Position numbers and translations under genes: made by a program. Of a DNA stretch of 64,000 nt, positions 1 through 7,434 are shown in pieces. Location of the stretch: the NCBI RefSeq assembly GCF_000377005.1, contig NZ_AQYB01000033.1:1-64000 (forward strand). The letters run 5' to 3'. The stretch comes from Streptococcus minor DSM 17118. Its GTDB lineage: Bacteria; Bacillota; Bacilli; Lactobacillales; Streptococcaceae. A model generated the notes under the pieces. It made no database searches. It was not told where the DNA came from and saw only the letters and a program-made list of their open reading frames with translations. Each line of letters begins with the position of its first letter. Within the stretch, counting starts at the first letter, position 1.

Positions 1-221
1 GTTGAGGCAGTATCACTGCTTGTACGAGTTGATTTATCAGCGAAGTAGAAGCAGATGTTCTGCCCATGCGATAGCTGTCGCAGAACACAGTGATGCGGTA
101 ACAGCGAACCGCTGAGTGTGTTGCTCTGCTCGTAAAAGACTATAAACCTTTGAACGAAAGGGATAATGAAAAGACTTGGTTTCAGGGCTTTTTGTCGTAT
201 AAGAGGAAAGTATCAGAGTGA
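1..221 (+). ncRNA. structured RNA-like repeat, copy 1 (shorter)
   Basis: This segment shares its 5' start, a central box (GCCCATGC), a long 3' block (92-170) and its last bases (TATCAGAGTGA) with 6153-6481. It can fold: GGCAG near the start pairs with CTGCC at about 60-64, GCGGT pairs with ACCGC at about 95-112, and a weak hairpin at 171-188 followed by T's looks like a decayed terminator. It lacks about 100 bases present in the middle of the other copy. No reading frame spans it. The 5' end may lie outside the window. It is probably a small RNA or a remnant of one; family unknown. Confidence 0.5.
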
Positions 222-359
222 GATTTGAAGTTGAAAGAGTAGGTATGATAGTAGGATGAATAGGAGATATATTTTCATGCTGAGTATGATTATTGGGCAG
301 AAATTATAGAGATTCTAGAGACTAACAGATTAAAATAAATTTATGAGAGAGTTGAAGGT

Positions 360-1655
360 ATGAAGTTTAGTAAAATATTTAAATTTATCTTGCTACTTAT
401 AGTGCTAGTATTGTTATTATTTTTGAGAGAAATTATAGTAAATTCAGTTGTTTCTACTAATTTGGAAGTTTCTCAGGGAAATTTGTTTGTATTAACTTTT
501 ATATTTTGGTTAGAAATACTCTTTTTATTAATGATATATGATTTAGTAATTCTTGGGTTATATAGCGGAATAAGCTATTATTTGAGTAAACTAGGACGAT
601 TGGCGGTAAGAACGAAAAAGGTGAGTCTTGCACTTTACACCATTAGATTGAATTATTATTTGCTAAGACTCTGTCAATTATTACGTGTAGGTTGGATAAC
701 TTATGGTAGTGGTGGAAAAAGTTCAGTCTGGATAGGCTTATCTAAACTCTCCTTGACTCAGCTATTACTTAATATATTTAGAATAATAATAAGTGCACCT
801 ATGTTCTTGGCATTTTTGTTTGCTTGTTTTTCATTGAGCGTATTGAGAGGAGATGTTGCCTATTATTTGCATAAGCTTCAAGAATTTTTAAGAGTTTTTT
901 TACAAATAAAAGTAAATATTGGTGAGATCTTTTCAAGATTGCCTGCTCTAGTAGCTCTAATAACAATAGTACCAGTGATTTTTTTCTTTTATTTCTACAG
1001 TCAAAAACGTGATGTTCGAAAAATAATTGATAAAGAAAATAGCCAATATTTTGAAGAGGTTGTCCTACTATACGAACAATTATTAATTTGGCTTGATCGT
1101 CATATTTATGAAATATCTGAGAACTTTGATTACGTAATTAATTGTCAAGACTCAATTGTTGAGACATTTTTGAAAAAGGAAGTCTCAAACTATACATCGT
1201 TAGCTAGTAAACAATATTACATACACGGAGGGGTTGAGAGATTTAGATTTGTTGAGATAGCTGATTTGACTAAGTTACGGGAAATTATTACTGAATTATC
1301 TAGTGATAGATTAATGAAATTTACACGAATATTCTCGGCTAAACGATTTGATATCTGGTATCTTTATTTTTGGGATTTTCATTCATTGGATGAAGAAGAG
1401 AAAATAGAAAAGTCTTTCTATACTAAAAAAGGGATGACTTCTAAATTGAATAATCGCCGCACTCATTCGTATGACTTTACTCAAGAGCAAATTGATAAGA
1501 GGAGGAAAGAGGAATTTTCTCTATTATCTTGGTCTATTTATGATAACTTAGAGTTGCTATACAGGTTTAAGAGAGCAAGTGATTCATTGAGAAAATATCT
1601 TTATTCTTCAAGGACGGAGAGATTGATTCTAAAAGCACTAAATAAAGATAAATAG
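360..1655 (+). CDS. unknown multi-pass membrane protein
   Basis: A 431-residue protein of no family I recognise. Four hydrophobic segments are visible at about residues 7-27, 44-72, 141-165 and 196-214. The remaining half (216-431) is charged, with Lys/Glu-rich stretches, and is probably cytoplasmic. The start ATG is preceded only by a weak GAAGG. The DNA is markedly AT-rich compared with the core genes further on. It lies inside the module bounded by the two RNA-like repeats, next to an AbiE toxin-antitoxin system, which hints at an accessory or defence-related role, but nothing in the protein proves this. Confidence 0.6.
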   Translation: MKFSKIFKFILLLIVLVLLLFLREIIVNSVVSTNLEVSQGNLFVLTFIFWLEILFLLMIYDLVILGLYSGISYYLSKLGRLAVRTKKVSLALYTIRLNYYLLRLCQLLRVGWITYGSGGKSSVWIGLSKLSLTQLLLNIFRIIISAPMFLAFLFACFSLSVLRGDVAYYLHKLQEFLRVFLQIKVNIGEIFSRLPALVALITIVPVIFFFYFYSQKRDVRKIIDKENSQYFEEVVLLYEQLLIWLDRHIYEISENFDYVINCQDSIVETFLKKEVSNYTSLASKQYYIHGGVERFRFVEIADLTKLREIITELSSDRLMKFTRIFSAKRFDIWYLYFWDFHSLDEEEKIEKSFYTKKGMTSKLNNRRTHSYDFTQEQIDKRRKEEFSLLSWSIYDNLELLYRFKRASDSLRKYLYSSRTERLILKALNKDK

Positions 1656-1752
1656 TTTCGTTCCAAAGTATGATTCTAAATTTGACCAACCTCATTTCGT
1701 TTGATAGTTAGGTAGACACTGACATCACATACAGAAGTTGTTGGTTTGTTAG

Positions 1753-1790
1753 AAAAACGCAAGTAGATTGTCCAGCTTGTGTTTTTGCTT
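1753..1790 (+). terminator. Rho-independent terminator
   Basis: AAAAACGCAAG at 1753-1763 pairs with CTTGTGTTTTT at 1776-1786 (one G-T pair), followed by a T-rich tail. It lies about 100 bases after the stop of the membrane protein gene. Confidence 0.5.
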
Positions 1791-1907
1791 TTTAGCAAGT
1801 TGCTTGAAAGTTCGCTTAGATTTTTGGATTCCATAGATGCATGATACAACAATCATCGGGCTGTTAGCAAAAAAAATGTAGAGTAATGAATAAAAAGAGG
1901 AGGTCGC

Positions 1908-2410
1908 ATGAGTATTTGGGATGAATTAAAGCTGGTTCATTTGGCCAGTAACGCCTCTTTTAATATTATCAAGGTAAAGCAGTGTTAAATGGAGAAGAGA
2001 GTGGGAATGGCCTCTATAAGGGGCAAGTTAGTGGTTCACTGGACAAAATATACGATGTCGTCATCAACATCAGCCATCCTAGAAAGTCAGTCTGTACATG
2101 TCCATTTGCGGCAGGAAGACAGGTGATTTGTAAGCATATGGTCGCCTTATACTTTTTCCATTTTCCTGAACAGGCAGAGGCTGTTCTTGCAGAGTGGGAA
2201 GAGGAGGAGCAGGAAAAAGAAGAACGCTATCGGGAATGGGAAGCCGACTATTCTGCGTTCCGACAAAAAAAGCTTGAAGAAGTCACAGCTTATGTCTGGA
2301 GCTTGAGTGATGACCAAATCAGAGAAGAATTAATAAAGGCTCTTATGAAAGAATTTGATAGTGCCTATTCAGATGATAAGTATTATGACGATGAAGATTA
2401 TTATTTTTGA
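1908..2410 (+). pseudogene. SWIM zinc-finger protein gene, frame-shifted near its 5' end
   Basis: A strong ribosome binding site (GAGGAGG) precedes an ATG at 1908 that opens a frame beginning MSIWDELKLVHLASNASF, but this frame stops at 1986-1988. The rest of the protein continues in another frame from about 1982 to 2410. That part contains the SWIM zinc motif CxC...CxH (CTCPFAAGRQVICKH), followed by an acidic, coiled-coil-like tail rich in Glu and Tyr/Asp. The join appears to have lost sequence as well as frame. SWIM domains bind DNA or proteins. A short product could start from the GTG at 1982, but no good ribosome binding site precedes it. Probably a broken gene. Confidence 0.6.
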
Positions 2411-2430
2411 TTGTCAGAAAAAGAAGAAAG

Positions 2431-2472
2431 GCTGTAACTGAAAACAGAAAACTGTTTCGGTAACAGCTTTTT
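2431..2472 (+). terminator. Rho-independent terminator
   Basis: An imperfect hairpin of 16-17 bases per arm (2431-2447 with 2452-2467) followed by T's, just downstream of the SWIM-domain frame. Confidence 0.6.
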
Positions 2473-2503
2473 GGGTGTTTCTGTACTAGATACGACGAAA
2501 TAA

Positions 2504-2549
2504 AAAAGGATATGCTAACAAAACAGAAGAATGTTAGGATATCCTTTTT
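2504..2549. promoter_or_regulatory. orphan AbiEi-type operator, or bidirectional terminator
   Basis: TGCTAACA and TGTTAGGA face each other across exactly 11 bases (2521-2531), the same geometry as the two operators before abiEi at 4155-4187 and 4218-4254. The arms extend to 18 bases with one mismatch and end in A/T runs, so the sequence could also act as a terminator on either strand. The 31 bases at 2490-2520 recur at 4135-4165 with one mismatch. Confidence 0.5.
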
Positions 2550-2600
2550 GTTTTTCATGACACGGTAATCAAAGGGAACCAAAAGTTTGTCAGTTTGGTT

Positions 2601-3035
2601 CTAATCAGAGTTTGTAGACTTGAGAGTCATTAGGAGACTGTTCATTTCATCAAGTACATCTGAAAGAAGAATGCCCTGTGTATAACTATATTTCTTCGCA
2701 TAATTTTGCCATTGTTGATTCTGAATAGGGTCAGATTTGAAGTTCTTTAGTAGTTCAATGATTTTATCAACTTCGAGTTCAGATATGTAGGAGCTAAATA
2801 AGCTTTTGGGGATTGATTGGACGAATGGGATTGTCAAATTTGAAACACTCAAGAAGTATGGGAAGCGTCCATACACAACACAAAAACAAGAGAAAAGAAC
2901 AGCGGAATCCTTTGAGAAACAAGGGGTTAGCTGTTCTTTATACTTTTTTAAGTGACGAACTCGGGAGAGAGCGTATTTTGTATGGTATAATAGAATAGTT
3001 AATTCATCTTGAGACTTAGTTATTGAATTAAACAT
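2601..3035 (-). CDS. hypothetical protein, 144 residues
   Basis: An AT-rich reading frame on the minus strand without a family I recognise. The protein has a hydrophobic middle (about residues 45-75) and a charged, helical-looking C-terminal half. No convincing ribosome binding site precedes the ATG. It lies, together with the membrane protein gene at 3118, between the two 31-base direct repeats (2490-2520 and 4135-4165), so both may be cargo inserted upstream of abiE. A short frame on the opposite strand (2813-2998) is probably its shadow. Coding status is uncertain. Confidence 0.4.
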   Translation of the reverse strand: MFNSITKSQDELTILLYHTKYALSRVRHLKKYKEQLTPCFSKDSAVLFSCFCVVYGRFPYFLSVSNLTIPFVQSIPKSLFSSYISELEVDKIIELLKNFKSDPIQNQQWQNYAKKYSYTQGILLSDVLDEMNSLLMTLKSTNSD

Positions 3036-3117
3036 TCTGAACTACAAAACGTAATTGAAGTTTTGCAAGATTTATTGGTAGATTTTTATTTTTTTATGTT
3101 CTAAGGAGGTAATATAG

Positions 3118-4005
3118 TTGAATTTTAATGATGGTATTGTTTATATTTTTATTTCTCTATTGACTTTTTTAGTAGATAGCTCAATAAAATCACTAACTGA
3201 TAATGCTGAAAACCATGACATATTTAAGAAAAGAATGGTAAAGTACAGTATTTCAAGTTTATTGATTGTAATTATATATTTCCTCATCTACTTTATTAAC
3301 ACGAAAACAACCAAATTTATGTTAACAACAGATGATAGTATCATACTTCTGTTAATTTATGTTTTTTCAATTATTTATTTCAATTTAAATGCAAGTATTT
3401 CAACACTTATAAATAGAATCTTAACGAGAAGAAATAAAAAAGAAAATTTGTGTTTTTATATGATATTCTCCAATGTCATTATTCCCTTCATAATCTTTTT
3501 ACTTGTAGGATCCCTTTTAAAAGGTCAAAATTTTCTTAATGAAGAAGCAAAAGGAATTATTAAAGTAAATAAACAGGAGTATTCAGTAATTATTCCCCAA
3601 AACACATCATTTATTTATGACTTTATACCATCACAAAGTGGCAAGAACCATGAAATAAATCAATTGTTTGATCCAATAAATAGTTCATCTGAATATGAAA
3701 TAAAGAGTGGGTCAAATATTACGCTATTCAAAGGAACTTATTTAAAATATTTCAATCAGAATAATTATTTAACTACAAAAGATGGTGACAAAGTTTCTGA
3801 AATAGAGTTTCAACTAACTGAAAATTCACTTGTACAATTAAAAGAGACTATAAAAGTTGAATTATCAGAGAATACTCTGGTTTCAATTCAGCAACGAAAT
3901 AATTTTCTTTCTGTTCAATCAATTCACTTATTCTTGCTGGCACTATCATTAATAATTTATTATCTGATAAAACTTGTCTTTATTGACAGGCTTTGTACCA
4001 AGTAA
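3118..4005 (+). CDS. unknown membrane protein with TTG start
   Basis: A 295-residue AT-rich gene; a strong AAGGAGG lies 8 bases before a TTG start. Hydrophobic segments lie at about residues 4-20, 44-63, 74-94, 114-138 and 268-288. A polar domain of about 130 residues (about 140-265) sits between the fourth and fifth segments, probably outside the membrane. I do not recognise the family. It sits directly upstream of the abiE operator region and inside the direct-repeat pair, so it may have arrived as an insertion. An abortive-infection or transport role would be guesswork. Confidence 0.6.
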   Translation: MNFNDGIVYIFISLLTFLVDSSIKSLTDNAENHDIFKKRMVKYSISSLLIVIIYFLIYFINTKTTKFMLTTDDSIILLLIYVFSIIYFNLNASISTLINRILTRRNKKENLCFYMIFSNVIIPFIIFLLVGSLLKGQNFLNEEAKGIIKVNKQEYSVIIPQNTSFIYDFIPSQSGKNHEINQLFDPINSSSEYEIKSGSNITLFKGTYLKYFNQNNYLTTKDGDKVSEIEFQLTENSLVQLKETIKVELSENTLVSIQQRNNFLSVQSIHLFLLALSLIIYYLIKLVFIDRLCTK

Positions 4006-4154
4006 AATTTTGAAAAGCATTTTCAAGAAATAGTTAAACCAAAAATTTATGTTACATTTTAAGCAATTAAAATAATACTCCAAACTAACCATTCAGTAAA
4101 TTATCAGGAGAGAATAGTAGTTTGAGTTTGGCTTATACAACGAAATAAAAAAGG

Positions 4155-4187
4155 ATATGCTAACAATAATTGGATTTGTTAGCATAT
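4155..4187. promoter_or_regulatory. AbiEi operator 1
   Basis: ATATGCTAACA (4155-4165), an 11-base spacer, then its exact inverted copy TGTTAGCATAT (4177-4187). AbiEi antitoxins of the S. agalactiae type repress their own operon by binding paired inverted repeats; the location and pairing here fit that. Confidence 0.65.
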
Positions 4188-4217
4188 TATTTTCGTTTAT
4201 TATTGATTATTTCAAAA

Positions 4218-4254
4218 CAATATGCTAACATTATGATAAAGTGTTAGCATATTG
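4218..4254. promoter_or_regulatory. AbiEi operator 2 overlapping the abiE promoter
   Basis: A perfect 13-base inverted repeat, CAATATGCTAACA (4218-4230) and TGTTAGCATATTG (4242-4254), spaced by 11 bases. A -10-like TATGAT (4232-4237) lies in the spacer, so a bound repressor would cover the promoter. Its centre is about 65 bp from operator 1. Confidence 0.7.
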
Positions 4255-4270
4255 TTTAGGAGGTGGCGAT

Positions 4271-4864
4271 GTGGATTTGTTAGAGAAACCTGTCTATCAT
4301 TATATTAAGAAAAATCATGGAGTCATAACTTTCCGTGATATGGAAGAGCTTAACTTTTCTTACCAGCAACTAAATCAATTAGTTGCAGAAGGTAAACTGG
4401 AATCAATTGAAAGAGGTATCTATCATCTGCCTGATACCTATATCGATGATTATTTTAGTTTACAATATCGTTTTCCAAAAGGAATCTATTCCTTAGAAAC
4501 AGCGCTCTGGTTACATAGTCTTTCACTTAGTGTTCCATTTGAACCTGTGATGACTTTTCCTTTTGGGACAAACACGACACTGATGAAAGAAGCAGGTGTT
4601 AAACCGATTGTTGCTAGAAATTATCATGAAATTGGTATTATAAAACTGGAGCGGCAGGCTGGGCAGTTTATCTCAGTATATGATATGGAACGAACCTTGG
4701 TCGAGTGCTTACGAACAACTTATCGTGTTGATATTCAAGTCATTGCTCCCGCGTTTCAAACTTACTTCAAAAAAGGAGCTGTAGATTACGCTAAGTTGTA
4801 TCACTATGCCCAACTATTTAAAGTAACTGAAAAACTGCAATCTTATGTGGAGGTCTTGTCGTGA
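4271..4864 (+). CDS. abiEi: AbiEi family antitoxin and transcriptional repressor
   Basis: Antitoxin of a type IV toxin-antitoxin system, in which the protein counteracts AbiEii without binding it and represses the operon. The N-terminal winged helix is visible (VITFRDMEELNFS...LVAEGKLESIERGIY, about residues 20-53), followed by the AbiEi C-terminal domain, about 197 residues in all. The start is taken as GTG 4271 because AGGAGG lies 7 bases upstream; an earlier in-frame start at 4241 would lie inside the operator and lack a binding site. The stop overlaps the toxin start, which is typical of coupled translation. Confidence 0.85.
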   Translation: MDLLEKPVYHYIKKNHGVITFRDMEELNFSYQQLNQLVAEGKLESIERGIYHLPDTYIDDYFSLQYRFPKGIYSLETALWLHSLSLSVPFEPVMTFPFGTNTTLMKEAGVKPIVARNYHEIGIIKLERQAGQFISVYDMERTLVECLRTTYRVDIQVIAPAFQTYFKKGAVDYAKLYHYAQLFKVTEKLQSYVEVLS

Positions 4865-5703
4865 AATTTTCAAATGCTAATAGTTTCAAAGCCAAAATCA
4901 AGAATATTGCAAGAGAAAAAGGGATACCTGCTCAGCAAGTTCAGCAAAACTATTTGATTGAGCAAGTCTTAAAACTCATCTCTGAGAGCAGGTATAAAGA
5001 TTCTTTCATTGTGAAAGGTGGATTTCTTATCGGACAGATGATTGGTTTGGATAAACGGACAACTATGGATTTGGATGTTACCTTGAAAGGTCAACCTCTT
5101 AGCGAAGAAAATATTCAAACTATCTTCACAGAAATAGTCAGTCAACCTTCTGAAGGGTTCCAATTTGAAATTGATAAGTTAGAGCCAATTCGACAAGATG
5201 ACGAATATGGTGGTTTTTCCCTTAAACTAAATGCGAGATTTGACACCTTGCGTGAAGTTGTCATTATTGATATAACAACAGGTGACCAGATTACGCCACG
5301 AGAAATTTCTTATCAATTGCAATCCGTTTTCTCAGAGAATAAGCTAGAAGTTTGGACTTATAATTTAGAAACTGTTCTTGCTGAAAAGTTAGAAACGATT
5401 ATTCGTCGAGGAGCTGCTTCAACTAGACCTCGTGACCGCTATGATCTCTACACATTGTATCACCTTCGAAAAGATGAGATTGATGTGCCTGTATTAAAAA
5501 GTGCTGTGCACAATACTGCAAAGAAAAGAGAAAGCTTAGTTGTTTTGACAAATTGGGAAAATCAATTAGAGGTAATCCGTAGCTCTGACTACCAGAATCG
5601 GCTTTGGACTCGTTATCAAAAATCATTCAGATATGCCAGTGAAATTAGTTTTGAGGAGTCGGTGGAAGTGGTGGCAATTATTTTAAAAAATTTGGAGGCT
5701 TAG
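4861..5703 (+). CDS. abiEii: AbiEii family nucleotidyltransferase toxin
   Basis: Toxin partner of AbiEi, in the DNA polymerase beta-like nucleotidyltransferase superfamily; such toxins are bacteriostatic and can act as abortive phage defence. The nucleotidyltransferase core shows KGGFLIGQ at residues 52-59 and the acidic pair D70-x-D72. The later AbiEii motifs are AEKLETI (about 174-180) and RPRDRYDLY (about 189-197). The length of 280 residues is usual for the family. It starts at a GTG that overlaps the antitoxin stop by four bases. All motif residues look intact, so the pair is probably functional. Confidence 0.88.
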   Translation: MKFSNANSFKAKIKNIAREKGIPAQQVQQNYLIEQVLKLISESRYKDSFIVKGGFLIGQMIGLDKRTTMDLDVTLKGQPLSEENIQTIFTEIVSQPSEGFQFEIDKLEPIRQDDEYGGFSLKLNARFDTLREVVIIDITTGDQITPREISYQLQSVFSENKLEVWTYNLETVLAEKLETIIRRGAASTRPRDRYDLYTLYHLRKDEIDVPVLKSAVHNTAKKRESLVVLTNWENQLEVIRSSDYQNRLWTRYQKSFRYASEISFEESVEVVAIILKNLEA

Positions 5704-5792
5704 TATTGTATGTTGACAGGAACTTTACAGATGATGGGCGACTGTTATCATCACATGTGGAGATTGTGATTCTACTTGAAAATCGCAAGTAA

Positions 5793-6157
5793 TCTAAAGA
5801 ATATCTTGCAGAAGAAAAAGTAAATGTTGAAACAACATTGAAGTCAGAAATTGATGTTAAGAAAAGACTAACTGAGTTTAAACAATTACTGTCTTCACAG
5901 AAAATGCTTACTGAGTTTGATTGTACAGTTTTTGAGAGTATCGTTTAGAAAATATTGTTGATGGTGTTAATAGCGATGGTGAAATTGATCCTGCAATGTT
6001 AACCATTATTTTCAAAACAGGAGAAACTCAAAATAAGAATGGTAAACAATTTAAAAGTAAACGTAAAAATGCTAAACTAGAATCAGAGAAATTGTGTCCT
6101 CAAAACAGTGACGAGGATAAAAAAATGTATTCCCAAGGAATAAATAACACATGTTGA
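5793..6157 (+). pseudogene. 3' remnant of a site-specific recombinase-like gene
   Basis: A frame beginning SKEYLAEEKVNVETTL runs through a helical region (VKKRLTEFKQLLSSQKML) to a stop at 5946-5948, then continues one frame over as ENIVDGVNSDGEIDPAMLTI to a stop at 6155-6157. This resembles the C-terminal part of large serine recombinases of streptococcal mobile elements (helical segment, then a short beta-rich tail). No catalytic domain is present. The stop overlaps the first bases of the second RNA-like repeat. The call rests on sequence character, so the family assignment is moderate. Confidence 0.45.
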
Positions 6158-6481
6158 GGCGGTAAGTTTGCTAATCAAGGAGTGAAGCGACGACGAATAG
6201 CATTTACTTCCGCCCATGCAATATAGGATAGCCCTTGCTTTAGCAACTTAGGGATATGCTAAGCACAGTTACTCCAGGAAAGCGAGGCTATGAAGCTTGA
6301 AGGCTAGTAACCACTGCGCCTGTCGTAGAATAAGGAGTTTTACGACGAAACGATGCGGTAACAGCGAACCGCTGAGTGTGTTGCTCTGCTCGTAAAAGCC
6401 TAGAAACCTTGGAACGAAAGGGATAATGAAAAGCCTTGATTGCAAGGCTTTTTGCTTTATGGTGGGGAAGTATCAGAGTGA
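6153..6481 (+). ncRNA. structured RNA-like repeat, copy 2 (full length)
   Basis: About 300 bases without a coding frame, ending in a clean terminator: AAGCCTTG (6431-6438), CAAGGCTT (6443-6450), then T's. Helices: GGCGG near 6158 with CCGCC near 6210; GTCGTA with TACGAC near 6322-6345; GCGGT with ACCGC near 6355-6372. Against copy 1 the first helix changes on both sides (GGCGG/CCGCC to GGCAG/CTGCC), which supports a conserved RNA fold. A central block of about 100 bases is absent from copy 1. The neighbourhood is rich in mobile-element remnants. The Rfam family raiA, found on integrative elements, is one candidate I could not test. Confidence 0.6.
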
Positions 6482-6486
6482 CTACC

Positions 6487-7041
6487 TCAGTTGAGGTAGT
6501 TGAGGTGCTGGGGGATTTTAGAGGATTTTATTTCCGTAGACACAAGGTGGGGACAAGAGTATAGGAGTATGAGGGAATAACTTTTTCCACCAACCCATAT
6601 GTCAATGTCATCTTTCTTGTGAAAAATATCCATTTCAGTTTCAGTAGAAATCATAAATCTTTTTCTTTGAATATTGAAATTTGCAAATGTCTTGGCAATA
6701 CTTAGACAACTTGATTGGATTGAAATTAAATCATCACTCATGAAAGAATATAGGTTTTCATCTACAGCCTCTAAATCTCTATATAAAATAGAACTGAAAA
6801 AATAATGAAACAGATTCTCAATAAACTCATCTAACTCTCCAAAAACGATATACGTATAGCTCGAAGCGGTTAGAGCATTTAAATAAACTAACATCGAACT
6901 CGTAATTGGTCGCTTTCCCTTTTCAACTTGGCTAACTTGACCTGCATTACCTAGGTCACTTTGCTTTAAATTATACTTTTTTCTTAAACATTTGATACGA
7001 GTAGGTATTTCTTGTGAGTAATTTTCATCAAAAAATTTCAT
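6487..7041 (-). CDS. XRE-family helix-turn-helix regulator
   Basis: A DNA-binding protein of about 184 residues. The N-terminal helix-turn-helix (about residues 10-60) shows IKCLRKKYNLKQSDLG...SQVEKGKRPITSSMLVYLNAL, the usual XRE pattern. The remaining 120 residues match nothing I recognise. The start at 7041 is chosen because AGGGGG lies 9 bases upstream; the next ATG upstream (7062) has no binding site. The 3' end runs into a 20-base palindrome at 6481-6500 that abuts the RNA-like repeat, so the C-terminus may have been altered by insertion. Target genes unknown. Confidence 0.7.
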   Translation of the reverse strand: MKFFDENYSQEIPTRIKCLRKKYNLKQSDLGNAGQVSQVEKGKRPITSSMLVYLNALTASSYTYIVFGELDEFIENLFHYFFSSILYRDLEAVDENLYSFMSDDLISIQSSCLSIAKTFANFNIQRKRFMISTETEMDIFHKKDDIDIWVGGKSYSLILLYSCPHLVSTEIKSSKIPQHLNYLN

Positions 7042-7084
7042 AGATAAGCCCCCTATAAACATGGAAAAGTAGTAAAAATAGTTC

Positions 7085-7423
7085 TTATCCTAGTTGATTA
7101 AAAAAATCTCTGATTTCCTCATCTTTTATAAAATAATATATAATTTTCCCCCCTCTTCTAGTGTCCAAGATGTTTTGATTGGCAAGTTTACGAAGATGGT
7201 GGGAGGCAGATGCCATACTGAGATTTAGTAAACAGGCTATATCGCAGACACAGAGTTCTTCAACAGCAAGGAGATAAAAGATGATATTTATCTGTTTATT
7301 ATCGGTAAACTTTGATAAAATGCGAAGTGATTTTTGGACTTTTTCCTTTTCAAGGTAGTTCGTTGCAGTTGTAACATTTTGTTGATTTATAACATTCACT
7401 TGGCAGATACTATCTTTTTTCAT
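7085..7423 (-). CDS. cadX: ArsR-family cadmium-responsive repressor (CadC/CadX type)
   Basis: A 112-residue ArsR/SmtB winged-helix repressor that releases DNA on binding cadmium, zinc or lead. Metal ligands of the CadC type are visible: the ELCVCD motif supplies Cys58 and Cys60, and Cys7 is a likely N-terminal ligand. The recognition helix is around SMASASHHLRKLANQNI. ATG 7423 is preferred over the longer frame because GGAG precedes it at normal spacing. It follows cadD by 11 bases on the same strand, as in streptococcal and staphylococcal cadDX operons. Confidence 0.85.
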   Translation of the reverse strand: MKKDSICQVNVINQQNVTTATNYLEKEKVQKSLRILSKFTDNKQINIIFYLLAVEELCVCDIACLLNLSMASASHHLRKLANQNILDTRRGGKIIYYFIKDEEIRDFFNQLG

Positions 7424-7434
7424 AATATTTTCTC

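Noticed and set aside
2343..2582. Minus-strand frame of 79 codons
   Set aside because: It overlaps the SWIM gene end, a terminator and the orphan palindrome, with no binding site.
2813..2998. Plus-strand frame of 61 codons inside the 2601-3035 gene
   Set aside because: Low-complexity basic sequence without similarity to a protein pattern; likely a shadow.
4135..4254. CRISPR-like reading of the repeated TGCTAACA/TGTTAGCA units
   Set aside because: Only paired operators with constant 11-base spacers; no array of repeats and spacers and no cas genes.
1..6481. Treating the RNA-like repeats as RNase P RNA or tmRNA
   Set aside because: The conserved cores of those RNAs are absent, and a duplicated housekeeping RNA within an accessory module is unlikely.
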